20,247 nucleotides of DNA from DATESN01 sp035270785 (GCA_035270785.1 DATESN010000061.1:1-20247), one strand, 5' to 3'. Positions 9,409 to 17,453 are shown, numbered from the stretch's first letter. The notes: generated from the sequence alone by a model not told the origin. Made by a program: numbers and translations.

Positions 9409-9951
9409 ATGGCAGAAGATTTTAATCTAGATCAAATGGAGCTAGAAACAGAGGAAATGCTGAGAATAAGATATCTCACAGAAGAAAACACAACCTTTGA
9501 ACGAAATAAAGGTGGATTTGTCAGCTTGAGAATAGAAAATGAATTTTATCAAAGAATTCAGGTTGTCCGGATGTTTCCATTTAATAAAAAAGAAGAATAT
9601 ATATCTATACGCGTCGCGGATGAGAAATCAAAGGAAATAGGAATCATAAAAGATATGAAAGAATTTTCAAAAGAAACAAAGGAAATGCTTCGGGAACAAA
9701 TGAATTTAAAGTATTTCACACCTATCATAACGAAGATATGTGACATTCATGATGAATATGGGTTTGCATATTGGAATGTTTTAACCGATCATGGCGCATG
9801 CCGATTTACCGTTCAAATGGGTGGAAAAGCAGTAGTACATTTATCAGAAACAAGAATATTAATATCCGATATTGATGAAAATCGATTTGAAATACCAGAT
9901 ATTACGCAGCTAACAGTAGCAGAACAAAAAAAACTCGATTTATTTTTGTAG
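9409..9951 (+). CDS. DUF1854-like protein, probable partner of the flanking ABC transporters
   Basis: This is a soluble 180-residue protein without membrane segments or signal peptide. The C-terminal half carries what I recognise as the DUF1854 pattern: DEYGFAYWNVLTDHG at 115-129, then ILISDIDENRFEIPD at 150-164. The N-terminal half (about 20-80) is a charged, beta-rich stretch. No catalytic motif is visible and the biochemical function is unknown. It lies 39 bases after one ABC gene and 9 bases before the next, with GGAGG at 9397-9401 as ribosome-binding site. That placement argues for an accessory or regulatory subunit of the transporter pair. I recall DUF1854 proteins next to ABC exporters in other bacteria, some labelled as linked to cyanophycin metabolism. 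That recollection was not checked here. Confidence 0.82.
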   Translation: MAEDFNLDQMELETEEMLRIRYLTEENTTFERNKGGFVSLRIENEFYQRIQVVRMFPFNKKEEYISIRVADEKSKEIGIIKDMKEFSKETKEMLREQMNLKYFTPIITKICDIHDEYGFAYWNVLTDHGACRFTVQMGGKAVVHLSETRILISDIDENRFEIPDITQLTVAEQKKLDLFL

Positions 9952-9955
9952 GAGG
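9951..9955 (+). promoter_or_regulatory. Ribosome-binding site that fixes a TTG start
   Basis: GGAGG sits five bases before the TTG at 9961 and overlaps the last base of the preceding stop codon. No ATG or GTG with comparable spacing exists nearby, so the TTG start of the second ABC gene is well supported. Confidence 0.85.
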
Positions 9956-9960
9956 TTACT

Positions 9961-12150
9961 TTGATACTTAATTATAAATTGTCACGTGAAAATAAAGAAT
10001 TATGTAGATTAGAACATAACGAGAAAATATGTTATTGTCTCCCACTTGATATTGATATAGATGGGATTTACAGAAATAATTCTTTTACCGTCATTACCCA
10101 AAAAAGAATTATTATTTTAGAAGAAGGAACTGTGACAAAAACATATGAATTAGCAGATTGTGAGCTTGTTCAAAGTGAACCTCAAATTGCCTGTGGCATT
10201 TTATATGTGGTTCGCCAAGGAATGGAAGAATATGTGGGACGCTTTTCTGCAAAACATCTAACTCGTTATTCTTACATATCAAGGGGTTGCAAACTACTAG
10301 GTCAGGAAAGACAAGAACGAGTAATTAGCACAGAATATGAGTCTACCTGCCCAAAATGTGGAAGGGGTCTTCCAGGAACAAAGAATTGTCCAAAGTGTGG
10401 GGGAAAAAAGGAAGGTTTTTGGGTTTCTTTTATGGACATGCTATCAACGCATAAAATGCGTCTTTTTATAATTATAATATTTATGTTTGCGGCAACGATA
10501 GTAACACTGGCAGGTCCTGCAGTACTAAGATACCTTGTGGATGATGTTTTAATAGCGGATAAAAGTAATTATAAAAAGGCTATCATTTGCTTAATTCTTA
10601 TGTTTTTAATGGGATTTGGAATTATGTTTATTAATTCCATAAAGTCATATTTATGTATAAAATTAGGATCTATCATTGGTGCGGATTTAAGAAAAAAGCT
10701 TTATAACAAAATACAAATGTTGTCTTTATCTTTTATTAATGAAAGAAGTCCTGGAGAATTAATTAACCGAGTTGTTCAGGATACCAACAGAGTGAAAGAT
10801 TTTATGGGTGATACATTTTGTAATATGTTTACAATCATTATCATTTTCACATGTGATGTTATTTATATGCTTATCCTTAATTGGAAAATGGCATGTATCG
10901 CGTTTGCTTTTGTGCCATTAGCCGTAGGTTTATCCTTTAGTTTTCGTAAAAATATTAGAAGCCGTTTTCATATGCAGAGGGCAAAAAGTGATAAAGTTAA
11001 CAGCAATCTACAGGATGTTATATCTGGAATGGCGGTTGTTAAGTCATACGGTCAAGAAAAAAGAGAATCCGATTTTTTTAATAAAGCCGCAGAGGATTAT
11101 GCAAGAGTGGAAAGAGGAAATGAAATTTTTTTCGCACTGTTATATCCTTTACTAAGTTTTTTACTTGGTGTTGGTATCTATCTCATAACCTATTTTGGAG
11201 GTGTCAGTACAATAAAAGGAAATATGACACCTGGTGAATTATTACAATATATTAGTTATACTTCACTTTTATATACCTATGTAGGCTGGATAACTAACAT
11301 GCCAAGAATGTTTATGAATATGGTGACAAGTGTAGAAAGAATCAATGATGTAATGAATCAGGAACCAAGGATTTTTGATGTTGAAGATGCACAAACACAC
11401 CAAATAGATGGCGAAATTGAATTTAGACATGCTTCTTTTGGGTATAAATCTTATCAGCCAGTACTAGAAGATATTAATTTGAAGATTCATAAGGGTGAGA
11501 TGATAGGTTTAGTAGGTGCTTCGGGAACAGGAAAATCAACAATGATAAATCTGATTATGCATTTGTATGAAGTAGATGATGGCATGATATTAATTGATGG
11601 TATAAATATTCGTGATATCAAATTAGAAAATTATCATTCACAGATTGGCGTAGTGTTGCAAGAAACATTTCTATTTTCCGGGACAATTCTTAACAATTTG
11701 CTTTTTGCAAAACCAGAAGCATCTTTGGAAGAAATTATTTATGCAACAAAAATGGCGAATGCCCATGATTTTATATGTAAAATGCAAGACGGATACAATA
11801 CGTATGTGGGAGAACACGGATATAATCTATCAGGGGGAGAGCGACAACGAATTGCTATTGCAAGGGCAATATTGAACCAACCAAAGATTTTAATACTTGA
11901 TGAAGCCACGGCAAGTCTAGATACGGAAAGCGAATATCTAATTCAAAAAGCATTACTTAGATTAACAAAAGGGCGCACCACATTTGCAATTGCACATCGT
12001 TTATCGACATTAAAGGATGCAAACAGGATTGTAGTAATTGATGGACACAAAATTGCTGAAGTCGGATCTCATAATGAATTAGTTGAAAAGAAAGGGATTT
12101 ATTACGGACTTGTAAATGCACAGTTGCGAATGCAGAAAAAGGCAGATTAA
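9961..12150 (+). CDS. Second ABC exporter-type half-transporter with zinc-ribbon extension
   Basis: This 729-residue paralogue of the 7054-9369 protein starts at TTG. Residues 1-120 show the same N-terminal pattern (P-x-D, then G-x-Y, then a short F-x-V-x-T strand). A CPKC...CPKC zinc-ribbon-like motif follows (Cys130, 133, 143, 146). Membrane segments lie near 166-188, 205-225, 287-304, 309-326 and two more before residue 450. The ATPase domain has Walker A GASGTGKST (519-527), signature LSGGE (623-627), Walker B with Asp647-Glu648, and switch His679. Both members of the pair therefore keep intact ATP sites, unlike many heterodimeric exporters with one degenerate site. It lies nine bases downstream of the DUF1854-like gene and is probably coupled to it. 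The substrate is unknown. Confidence 0.92.
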   Translation: MILNYKLSRENKELCRLEHNEKICYCLPLDIDIDGIYRNNSFTVITQKRIIILEEGTVTKTYELADCELVQSEPQIACGILYVVRQGMEEYVGRFSAKHLTRYSYISRGCKLLGQERQERVISTEYESTCPKCGRGLPGTKNCPKCGGKKEGFWVSFMDMLSTHKMRLFIIIIFMFAATIVTLAGPAVLRYLVDDVLIADKSNYKKAIICLILMFLMGFGIMFINSIKSYLCIKLGSIIGADLRKKLYNKIQMLSLSFINERSPGELINRVVQDTNRVKDFMGDTFCNMFTIIIIFTCDVIYMLILNWKMACIAFAFVPLAVGLSFSFRKNIRSRFHMQRAKSDKVNSNLQDVISGMAVVKSYGQEKRESDFFNKAAEDYARVERGNEIFFALLYPLLSFLLGVGIYLITYFGGVSTIKGNMTPGELLQYISYTSLLYTYVGWITNMPRMFMNMVTSVERINDVMNQEPRIFDVEDAQTHQIDGEIEFRHASFGYKSYQPVLEDINLKIHKGEMIGLVGASGTGKSTMINLIMHLYEVDDGMILIDGINIRDIKLENYHSQIGVVLQETFLFSGTILNNLLFAKPEASLEEIIYATKMANAHDFICKMQDGYNTYVGEHGYNLSGGERQRIAIARAILNQPKILILDEATASLDTESEYLIQKALLRLTKGRTTFAIAHRLSTLKDANRIVVIDGHKIAEVGSHNELVEKKGIYYGLVNAQLRMQKKAD

Positions 12151-12169
12151 AACATAAAACATAAAACAT
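12149..12169. repeat. Three perfect tandem copies of AAAACAT
   Basis: A 7-base unit is repeated exactly three times at 12149-12155, 12156-12162 and 12163-12169. The first copy begins inside the stop codon of the second ABC gene and the last ends just before the AGGAG (12173-12177) of the GH43 gene. It may arise by slippage. No function is visible. Confidence 0.85.
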
Positions 12170-12186
12170 ATAAGGAGAGCAATATT

Positions 12187-13791
12187 ATGATTATTAACAA
12201 TCCAATTCTACCGGGGTTTTATCCAGATCCTTCTATTTGTGCAGTGGGAAGTGATTACTATATTGTGAATTCAACATTTGCATATTTTCCAGGGATTCCT
12301 ATTTTTCATAGTAAAGATTTAAAACATTGGGAACAAATAGGTCATGCAATGGAACGTAAAACACAATTACCACTTGCAGGATGCACCCATTCTGCGGGAC
12401 TATTTGCACCAACTATTCGTTATCATGAAGGAAAGTATTATGTGATTTGTACGAATGTATCTGGGGGTGGTAACTACATTGTATCTGCCGATAAACCAGA
12501 AGGTCCCTGGTCTGAACCTAGCTTTTTAAAATGGGATCAAGCGCCAGGTATTGATCCAAGTCTCTTTTTTGATGAGGATGGAACTTGCTACTATATCGGC
12601 ACAAGAGCTAATCCCTACGGCGAAAAGTATTATGGAGATAATTATATTTGGATTCAAAAACTGAACCTTTCAACAATGGAAATGGAAGGCGAGCCATTCT
12701 TCGTATGGAATGGTGCAATGAAGGATGTTGTATGGCCTGAAGGACCTCATTTATACAAGAAGGATGGCTATTACTATATTATGTATGCTGAGGGTGGAAC
12801 TGGTCCGCATCACTGTGTATGTGTAATTAGAAGTAAAAGCATCGATGGTCCTTATGAAAACAACTTTTGTAATCCAATCATTTCACATCGTTTTCTAGGT
12901 AAGAAATACCCAATACAGTATGTAGGTCATTCGGATATGATAATGACAGTTGACGGAAGTTGGTATATGGTAATGCTTGCGGTTCGACCTAAAGAGGGAT
13001 ATACCAATATTGGAAGGGAAACATTTCTGACCAAAGTAGAGTGGGAAGATGGATGGCCAGTGGTAAATCCTGGTGTAGGATTACTAACTGATACACTTGA
13101 AGTAGACCTGCCAGAATGGAACCCTGAGGAGGATCCGGAGTCTTACACATATAGGAAAAAGCTGATACATACCCAACCAGGAATGGATAAAGAGTATAAT
13201 TTTGTACAAATGGCACAGTCAAACAAAAGCCTCGGAATGGAGTTTGTACAGTTGCGTGAACCAAATGATAACATGTACCAGTTAGATACGGAATCAAATG
13301 CGTTAAGGATCTATCCGGGAACGGATAAGATGACAGATTGTGGAAACCCATCTTTTCTTGCAATCAGACAATCACATCACAAATGTAGAGTAGAAATAAC
13401 CATGGACTACAACAATCTTAAAACCGGAGACGAGGCAGGTATTGTATTGTTACAAAATAATCTCTATCAGATTCGGTGTGCATATTGTGACGGAGTTGTA
13501 CAAGTTATTATGGTACAAAATGGAGTTTCGAAGATCATCGCAAAGAAGTATTATGAGGAAGCAGATCGGAAAGAAAAGAAAATAGTATTTTGGATGAAAT
13601 TAGAGGATAATCGTGCCGCTTTTGCTTGTAATGGGGAAACATTGATAGATGATGTGGACATCCATGAACTTTCTACAGAGGTAGCAGGGGGATTTGTGGG
13701 TTGTACTATAGGTATGTATTCCACGACAAATAAAATACAAACAGATTCCTATGTAGATTTTCTTTCTTTTTCTTATCAGGGTGATAAATAG
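12187..13791 (+). CDS. GH43 beta-xylosidase/alpha-L-arabinofuranosidase with C-terminal beta-sandwich
   Basis: This 534-residue protein has the architecture of GH43 xylosidases and arabinofuranosidases (subfamily 11/12 type). It begins with NPILPGFYPDPSI, where Asp14 is the general base. Asp123 in GIDPSLFFDEDG is the pKa-tuning residue, and Glu185 in WPEGPHLYKK is the general acid. A STFAYFPGIPI segment and SKDLKHW are family marks. Residues from about 335 to 530 fit the GH43 C-terminal beta-sandwich (GH43_C2, DUF1349-like) that closes the active site in xylosidases. There is no signal peptide, so it probably hydrolyses imported short oligosaccharides. AGGAG at 12173-12177 gives a good start. 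Sequence alone does not decide between xylosidase and arabinofuranosidase, and many relatives do both. Confidence 0.93.
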   Translation: MIINNPILPGFYPDPSICAVGSDYYIVNSTFAYFPGIPIFHSKDLKHWEQIGHAMERKTQLPLAGCTHSAGLFAPTIRYHEGKYYVICTNVSGGGNYIVSADKPEGPWSEPSFLKWDQAPGIDPSLFFDEDGTCYYIGTRANPYGEKYYGDNYIWIQKLNLSTMEMEGEPFFVWNGAMKDVVWPEGPHLYKKDGYYYIMYAEGGTGPHHCVCVIRSKSIDGPYENNFCNPIISHRFLGKKYPIQYVGHSDMIMTVDGSWYMVMLAVRPKEGYTNIGRETFLTKVEWEDGWPVVNPGVGLLTDTLEVDLPEWNPEEDPESYTYRKKLIHTQPGMDKEYNFVQMAQSNKSLGMEFVQLREPNDNMYQLDTESNALRIYPGTDKMTDCGNPSFLAIRQSHHKCRVEITMDYNNLKTGDEAGIVLLQNNLYQIRCAYCDGVVQVIMVQNGVSKIIAKKYYEEADRKEKKIVFWMKLEDNRAAFACNGETLIDDVDIHELSTEVAGGFVGCTIGMYSTTNKIQTDSYVDFLSFSYQGDK

Positions 13792-13815
13792 GTAAATAAG
13801 TAGATAAATAGATAG
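13783..13815. repeat. Degenerate GATAAATAG-type repeat
   Basis: GATAAATAG occurs at 13783-13791 and again at 13803-13811, with the related GTAAATAAG at 13792-13800 between them. The stretch spans the GH43 stop and the start of the 76-base gap, and places stop codons in several frames. It is probably low-complexity sequence. Confidence 0.5.
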
Positions 13816-13855
13816 TAATAGAAACTGTGTTTTATAAAAAAGCGTAGATAGAGTT

Positions 13856-13860
13856 GGAGG
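13856..13860 (+). promoter_or_regulatory. Ribosome-binding site favouring a GTG start
   Basis: GGAGG lies seven bases before the GTG at 13868 and thirteen before the ATG at 13874. Spacing therefore favours the GTG start of the GH8 gene. Confidence 0.75.
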
Positions 13861-13867
13861 AATTCAA

Positions 13868-15031
13868 GTGTTTATGAAAGAAAAGAAAGCCGCATTCGAA
13901 AGTGGTATCTATAGAAATGTTTTTGCAGAAGCTGGTTATGAAACAGCTGAAATAGAAAAAAGAAAAGAAGAGATATTTCAAGTATTATTTTATGGGAATG
14001 AGGATGAAAGAATCTACCATCCTACAGAAAATGATATGGGGTATATGGAGGATACTGGAAACCATGATGCACGTTCAGAAGGCATGTCCTATGGAATGAT
14101 GATGTGTGTACAAATGGATAAAAAAGAAGAATTTGATCGGATTTGGAAATGGTCAAAGACCTATATGTATATGGAGGAAGGTCCTAATGCTGGATATTTT
14201 GCATGGTCATGTAAACTTGATGGAACCAAAAACGCATATGGTCCTGCGCCAGATGGAGAAGAGTTTTTTGCTATGGCATTGTTCTTTGCTTCCCATAGGT
14301 GGGGTGATGGAGAAGGTATTTTTGAATATAGTAAAGAAGCAAAAGATTTATTACACGACTGCATTCGCAAAGGAGAAAACGGCGGTCCAGAACGTGGTAT
14401 GTGGGATCCTGACAACAAATTGATTCGTTTTGTTACAAATGTTGATTTCTCAGATCCATCTTATCATTTGCCACACTTTTACGAATTATTTAGCTTATGG
14501 GCACATGAAGGAGATAGAAGTTTTTTTAAGGAGGCAGTTGTGGCAAGTCGTGAATATTTGAAGAAAGCTTGTCACCCTAAAACAGGTTTATGTGCAGAAT
14601 ATGCAGAATTTGATGGGACACCTTATTCCATGGGTAAAGAATTCTGGGGAGCACGTCACGATAGATATTTCAGTGATTCTTATAGAACCATAGCCAATAT
14701 AGGCCTTGACTATGAATGGTTTGCTGCAGATGAGTGGCAACGTGAAGTAGCCAATCATCTGCAAGGATTCTTCTGTGATACCTTACAAGAAGATCAAAGA
14801 GATAGAGTATATGAGATTGACGGTACAGTATTGGAAGAAAAGGCATTGCACCCTGTTGCAATTATTGCAACAAATGCGCAGGCAAGTCTTGCAGCAAGTG
14901 GAAAGAATGCATTGTTATGTGTAAATCAATTCTGGAATACACCGCTTCGTACTGGGGATAGAAGATATTATGATAATTGTCTGTATTTTTTTGCATATTT
15001 AGCACTTAGTGGTAATTATAGAATTTATTAA
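13868..15031 (+). CDS. GH8 reducing-end xylose-releasing exo-oligoxylanase (Rex)
   Basis: This enzyme should release single xylose units from the reducing end of xylo-oligosaccharides of three or more sugars, using inversion. At 387 residues it is close in length to Bacillus halodurans Rex and, as I recall that protein, similar throughout. The general acid is Glu71 in ARSEGMSYG. The probable general base is Asp270 in YFSDSYR. PDGEEFFAMAL (128-138), Tyr199 before HLPHFYELF, the ALHPVAIIATNA stretch, and the C-terminal NTPLRTGDRRYYDNCLYFFAYLALSGNYRIY region (given here as motif blocks NTPLRTGDRRYYDN and ALSGNYR) are family marks. No signal peptide is seen, as expected for a cytoplasmic oligosaccharide-trimming enzyme. 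It supplies the backbone-shortening step that complements the neighbouring debranching enzymes. The GTG start is chosen on ribosome-binding-site spacing, and ATG 13874 would shorten it by two residues. Confidence 0.93.
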   Translation: MFMKEKKAAFESGIYRNVFAEAGYETAEIEKRKEEIFQVLFYGNEDERIYHPTENDMGYMEDTGNHDARSEGMSYGMMMCVQMDKKEEFDRIWKWSKTYMYMEEGPNAGYFAWSCKLDGTKNAYGPAPDGEEFFAMALFFASHRWGDGEGIFEYSKEAKDLLHDCIRKGENGGPERGMWDPDNKLIRFVTNVDFSDPSYHLPHFYELFSLWAHEGDRSFFKEAVVASREYLKKACHPKTGLCAEYAEFDGTPYSMGKEFWGARHDRYFSDSYRTIANIGLDYEWFAADEWQREVANHLQGFFCDTLQEDQRDRVYEIDGTVLEEKALHPVAIIATNAQASLAASGKNALLCVNQFWNTPLRTGDRRYYDNCLYFFAYLALSGNYRIY

Positions 15032-15051
15032 TTTAGAGTTTAGTCATAGTC

Positions 15052-15056
15052 AGGAG
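15052..15056 (+). promoter_or_regulatory. Ribosome-binding site that decides the start of the third GH43
   Basis: AGGAG lies nine bases before ATG 15066. The earlier in-frame GTG at 15009 lies inside the GH8 gene and has no ribosome-binding site, so the ATG is preferred. Confidence 0.75.
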
Positions 15057-15065
15057 AATAGGAAT

Positions 15066-16874
15066 ATGAAAAAGTATACCGTGATATGCTATACAAGATT
15101 ACCATTAGAAGATGCTGTATATTCGGAAAAACTTGCATTTAGTATGCATCTTGCTATAAAAAAAGAAGAGGAAGATGTAATTTCATTAAATCATAATGCA
15201 GGTGTTTTGTACGTAAAGGCAACACAAAATGAAGATGGTACATTAAACGCAAAAAGTATGAAAAATCCATTTTTGTTCACAATGAAAGATGGTAATTTTG
15301 GTGTTATTGCAGTCAGAATAGAGCCAGATGGAAATGGGGACGAATCAAGTAGAGGAAAGGTATTACTTTTTACTTCAAATGACCTATTACAGTATGAGGA
15401 GCATACCCTATTAGAACTTCCTGAAATAGATTTAATTGATGATGTATGTTGTAGTTATATAGAAGAAACGCAGGTATACAACATATGTTGGAAAAACAAA
15501 GAAGGAAATATATACGCAATTGAGCAAAAGGATTTGTTTGTGCTAGATAAAAAAGCAAATAAAAAGAAGCTGGAACAACTACAAATAAAACCATATAAAT
15601 TAGTTTTAGAGGGTGCAGTATCTAGAAATGCAATTCAAGTATCAGAAAAGATTGGTAATAGAATAGTATGTAAATTAACAGTTCCAGAAAATATAGCCAA
15701 TGTTGTACCTGAAAGCATCATAGCGTCTAAACAAAAGGATGTTATGGAGATTAGGGCAAAGGCGATTTACAGTGATGGCAGTGAGGTTATGAAGCCTGTT
15801 GACTGGAATACAGAGTCCATTAATTGGAATAAGGCTGGAACGTATGAAATAAGTGGACGTGTGCATCAGGATCATTATGCTTTTCCAATATCAACAGATA
15901 GGGCAGATCCCTGTGTTGGAAAATGGAATGGCAAATACTATTTTATTGCAACGAATGATGCAGATGCTAACCATACACTGTATATGAGAGAGTCAGATAC
16001 CATATTAGGACTTGTAAATGCAGAGGAAAGATTAATTTTGGATTCGTCTACCTACCCACATGTGGGAAATCTTCTATGGGCTCCTGAATTTCATGTTATC
16101 AAGGGAAGATTGTATATCTTCCATGCTGCAACACCAGGGGAGTTTATGGAAGAACAATCACATGTCATGACACTTAGGGTAAATGGCGATCCAATGAATC
16201 GTAGGGATTGGAGTGAACCCATCAAAGTTGTTAAAAAAGATGGAACCGCCTTGTATACAAAGGGAATCACCTTAGATATGACAGAGTTTGAAGTGGATGG
16301 AAAATATTATGTAATGTGGTCACAGCGTCAATTTGTATCAGTGGATCAGGGTGCTTGGATCTATATTGCTGAAATTAATCCGAATGAGCCATGGAAACTA
16401 ATTTCAGATCCTATATTAATATCTATGCCTGAATATGGATGGGCAAATAACCATACCTTTGTTGACGAAGGACCGTTTGCACTGATTCGTGGTAAAAAGG
16501 TGTTTGTTACATTTTCAAGTGCGGCAGTGGATAGTACATATACAGTGGGATTATTAAGTGCGAATATTGGTGACGATTTATTGAATCCTCAGGTATGGCA
16601 GAAATGCAACTATCCGCTTATGTCATCCAGGACTAAAGAGGGTGAATACGGAACAGGTCATAATGCATATGTGCAGGACGATGATGGTTTGGTATGGAAC
16701 ACGTATCATGCAAAACCAGGAATTGATGCGCCAAGAAGCTCGGGCATTAGAAGAGTACATTTTGATGTAGAAGGTTACCCAATATTGGAGATGACAGAAG
16801 AATTAGATTTAAAACCAGAATTGGCCCATGTATCAATGAAAGTAAGAAATGTAATGACGTCTCTTCCAAAATAA
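15066..16874 (+). CDS. GH43 glycosidase with N-terminal extension and Ig-like domain
   Basis: This 602-residue protein has three parts. Residues 1 to about 180 are a domain I cannot assign, with beta-strand-like stretches and the phrases LNHNAGVLYVKAT and KNPFLFTMKDGNFGV. These resemble GH43-like propeller blades, but no complete catalytic set is visible there. Residues about 200-265 look like a bacterial Ig-like (Big_4) domain ending in GTYEISGRV. The catalytic GH43 domain follows, with Asp281 in RADPCV as base, Asp404 in TLDMTEFEVDG as modulator and Glu468 in VDEGPFAL as acid. LLWAPEFHVIKGRLYIF is a family mark. There is no signal peptide. It probably removes arabinose or xylose from xylan or arabinan fragments, with exact specificity unknown. 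The last 42 bases overlap the 3' end of the opposite-strand membrane-protein gene. Confidence 0.9.
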   Translation: MKKYTVICYTRLPLEDAVYSEKLAFSMHLAIKKEEEDVISLNHNAGVLYVKATQNEDGTLNAKSMKNPFLFTMKDGNFGVIAVRIEPDGNGDESSRGKVLLFTSNDLLQYEEHTLLELPEIDLIDDVCCSYIEETQVYNICWKNKEGNIYAIEQKDLFVLDKKANKKKLEQLQIKPYKLVLEGAVSRNAIQVSEKIGNRIVCKLTVPENIANVVPESIIASKQKDVMEIRAKAIYSDGSEVMKPVDWNTESINWNKAGTYEISGRVHQDHYAFPISTDRADPCVGKWNGKYYFIATNDADANHTLYMRESDTILGLVNAEERLILDSSTYPHVGNLLWAPEFHVIKGRLYIFHAATPGEFMEEQSHVMTLRVNGDPMNRRDWSEPIKVVKKDGTALYTKGITLDMTEFEVDGKYYVMWSQRQFVSVDQGAWIYIAEINPNEPWKLISDPILISMPEYGWANNHTFVDEGPFALIRGKKVFVTFSSAAVDSTYTVGLLSANIGDDLLNPQVWQKCNYPLMSSRTKEGEYGTGHNAYVQDDDGLVWNTYHAKPGIDAPRSSGIRRVHFDVEGYPILEMTEELDLKPELAHVSMKVRNVMTSLPK

Positions 16875-17453
16875 AAAACTGTAAAGTGCGGTAAAGGCTA
16901 TTTGAAGACCGTAGTAAATATATGTTGTAATTATAAAATCATAGAAAAATGAAAAGTAATAAATGATGCCGGAAAAAGCAGATAGCAGAACAAAAATGGA
17001 TACAACACTATTCCATGCCCTGTTTTCAATACATTCGCACAAAGCACAGCAAGTTAAAGCAGCGTTGATTGTTACGAATGCTTTAACAAAGAAATACAAG
17101 ATATATAAAACAAATCCTGCTTGAAATCGTTCTTCTCCATTTAGGACAAATGGCATACATTGTAATACTACATAGGAAAGGATGCCTAGGGAAGCAAGGA
17201 AAATAGTTTTGATAAATTTAGGGCTTGATGCAATCAGTTGATAGGATGCAATTATGATTAGAACATATCCTATGATATCAGAGAAAATATCAATTCTGAG
17301 GGAACTTCCAATTACATGATTGATTATCATATCAAGTGTGTCCGGTGCATTGGTAGGGTAGGTTATGAATGTGGGATATATAATGATATTGTTCAAGTTT
17401 ACATTAATAAGCAAAAATAAAAGACCAATCCATAGTAATAAAATTTTTTTCAT
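16833..17453 (-). CDS. Six-helix integral membrane protein of unknown function
   Basis: I do not recognise this family. The protein is 206 residues from the preferred ATG at 17453 and is very hydrophobic. Membrane segments lie near 4-24, 55-75, 82-102, 111-136, 147-167 and 177-196, and the charged KRRHY near the C-terminus should face the cytoplasm. A cluster of four cysteines lies at 135-141 (CCALCEC). The start is supported by GGAGG (reverse complement of 17459-17463) at correct spacing and by a TATAAT box at 17492-17497. A TTG at 17465 would add four residues but would consume the ribosome-binding site. It is the only minus-strand gene in the window. It overlaps the third GH43 by 42 bases tail to tail and diverges from the SGNH gene, so it separates the long upstream gene run from the next one. 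Confidence 0.75.
   Translation of the reverse strand: MKKILLLWIGLLFLLINVNLNNIIIYPTFITYPTNAPDTLDMIINHVIGSSLRIDIFSDIIGYVLIIIASYQLIASSPKFIKTIFLASLGILSYVVLQCMPFVLNGEERFQAGFVLYILYFFVKAFVTINAALTCCALCECIENRAWNSVVSIFVLLSAFSGIIYYFSFFYDFIITTYIYYGLQIAFTALYSFLFWKRRHYISYFH

Noticed and set aside
12989..13363. Minus-strand open frame of 124 codons
   Set aside because: It lies wholly inside the GH43 gene, has no ribosome-binding site and has a composition typical of an antisense shadow.
14106..14423. Plus-strand open frame of 105 codons in another frame of the GH8 gene
   Set aside because: It overlaps the well-supported GH8 coding sequence and resembles no protein.
15009..15065. Longer GTG start for the third GH43
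   Set aside because: It would begin inside the GH8 gene without a ribosome-binding site, while ATG 15066 has AGGAG at good spacing.
16884..16913. Possible terminator hairpin after the third GH43 (TGCGGT with ACCGTA)
   Set aside because: The six-pair stem contains a wobble, the loop is about 15 bases, and no T-run follows, so it is not a credible intrinsic terminator.
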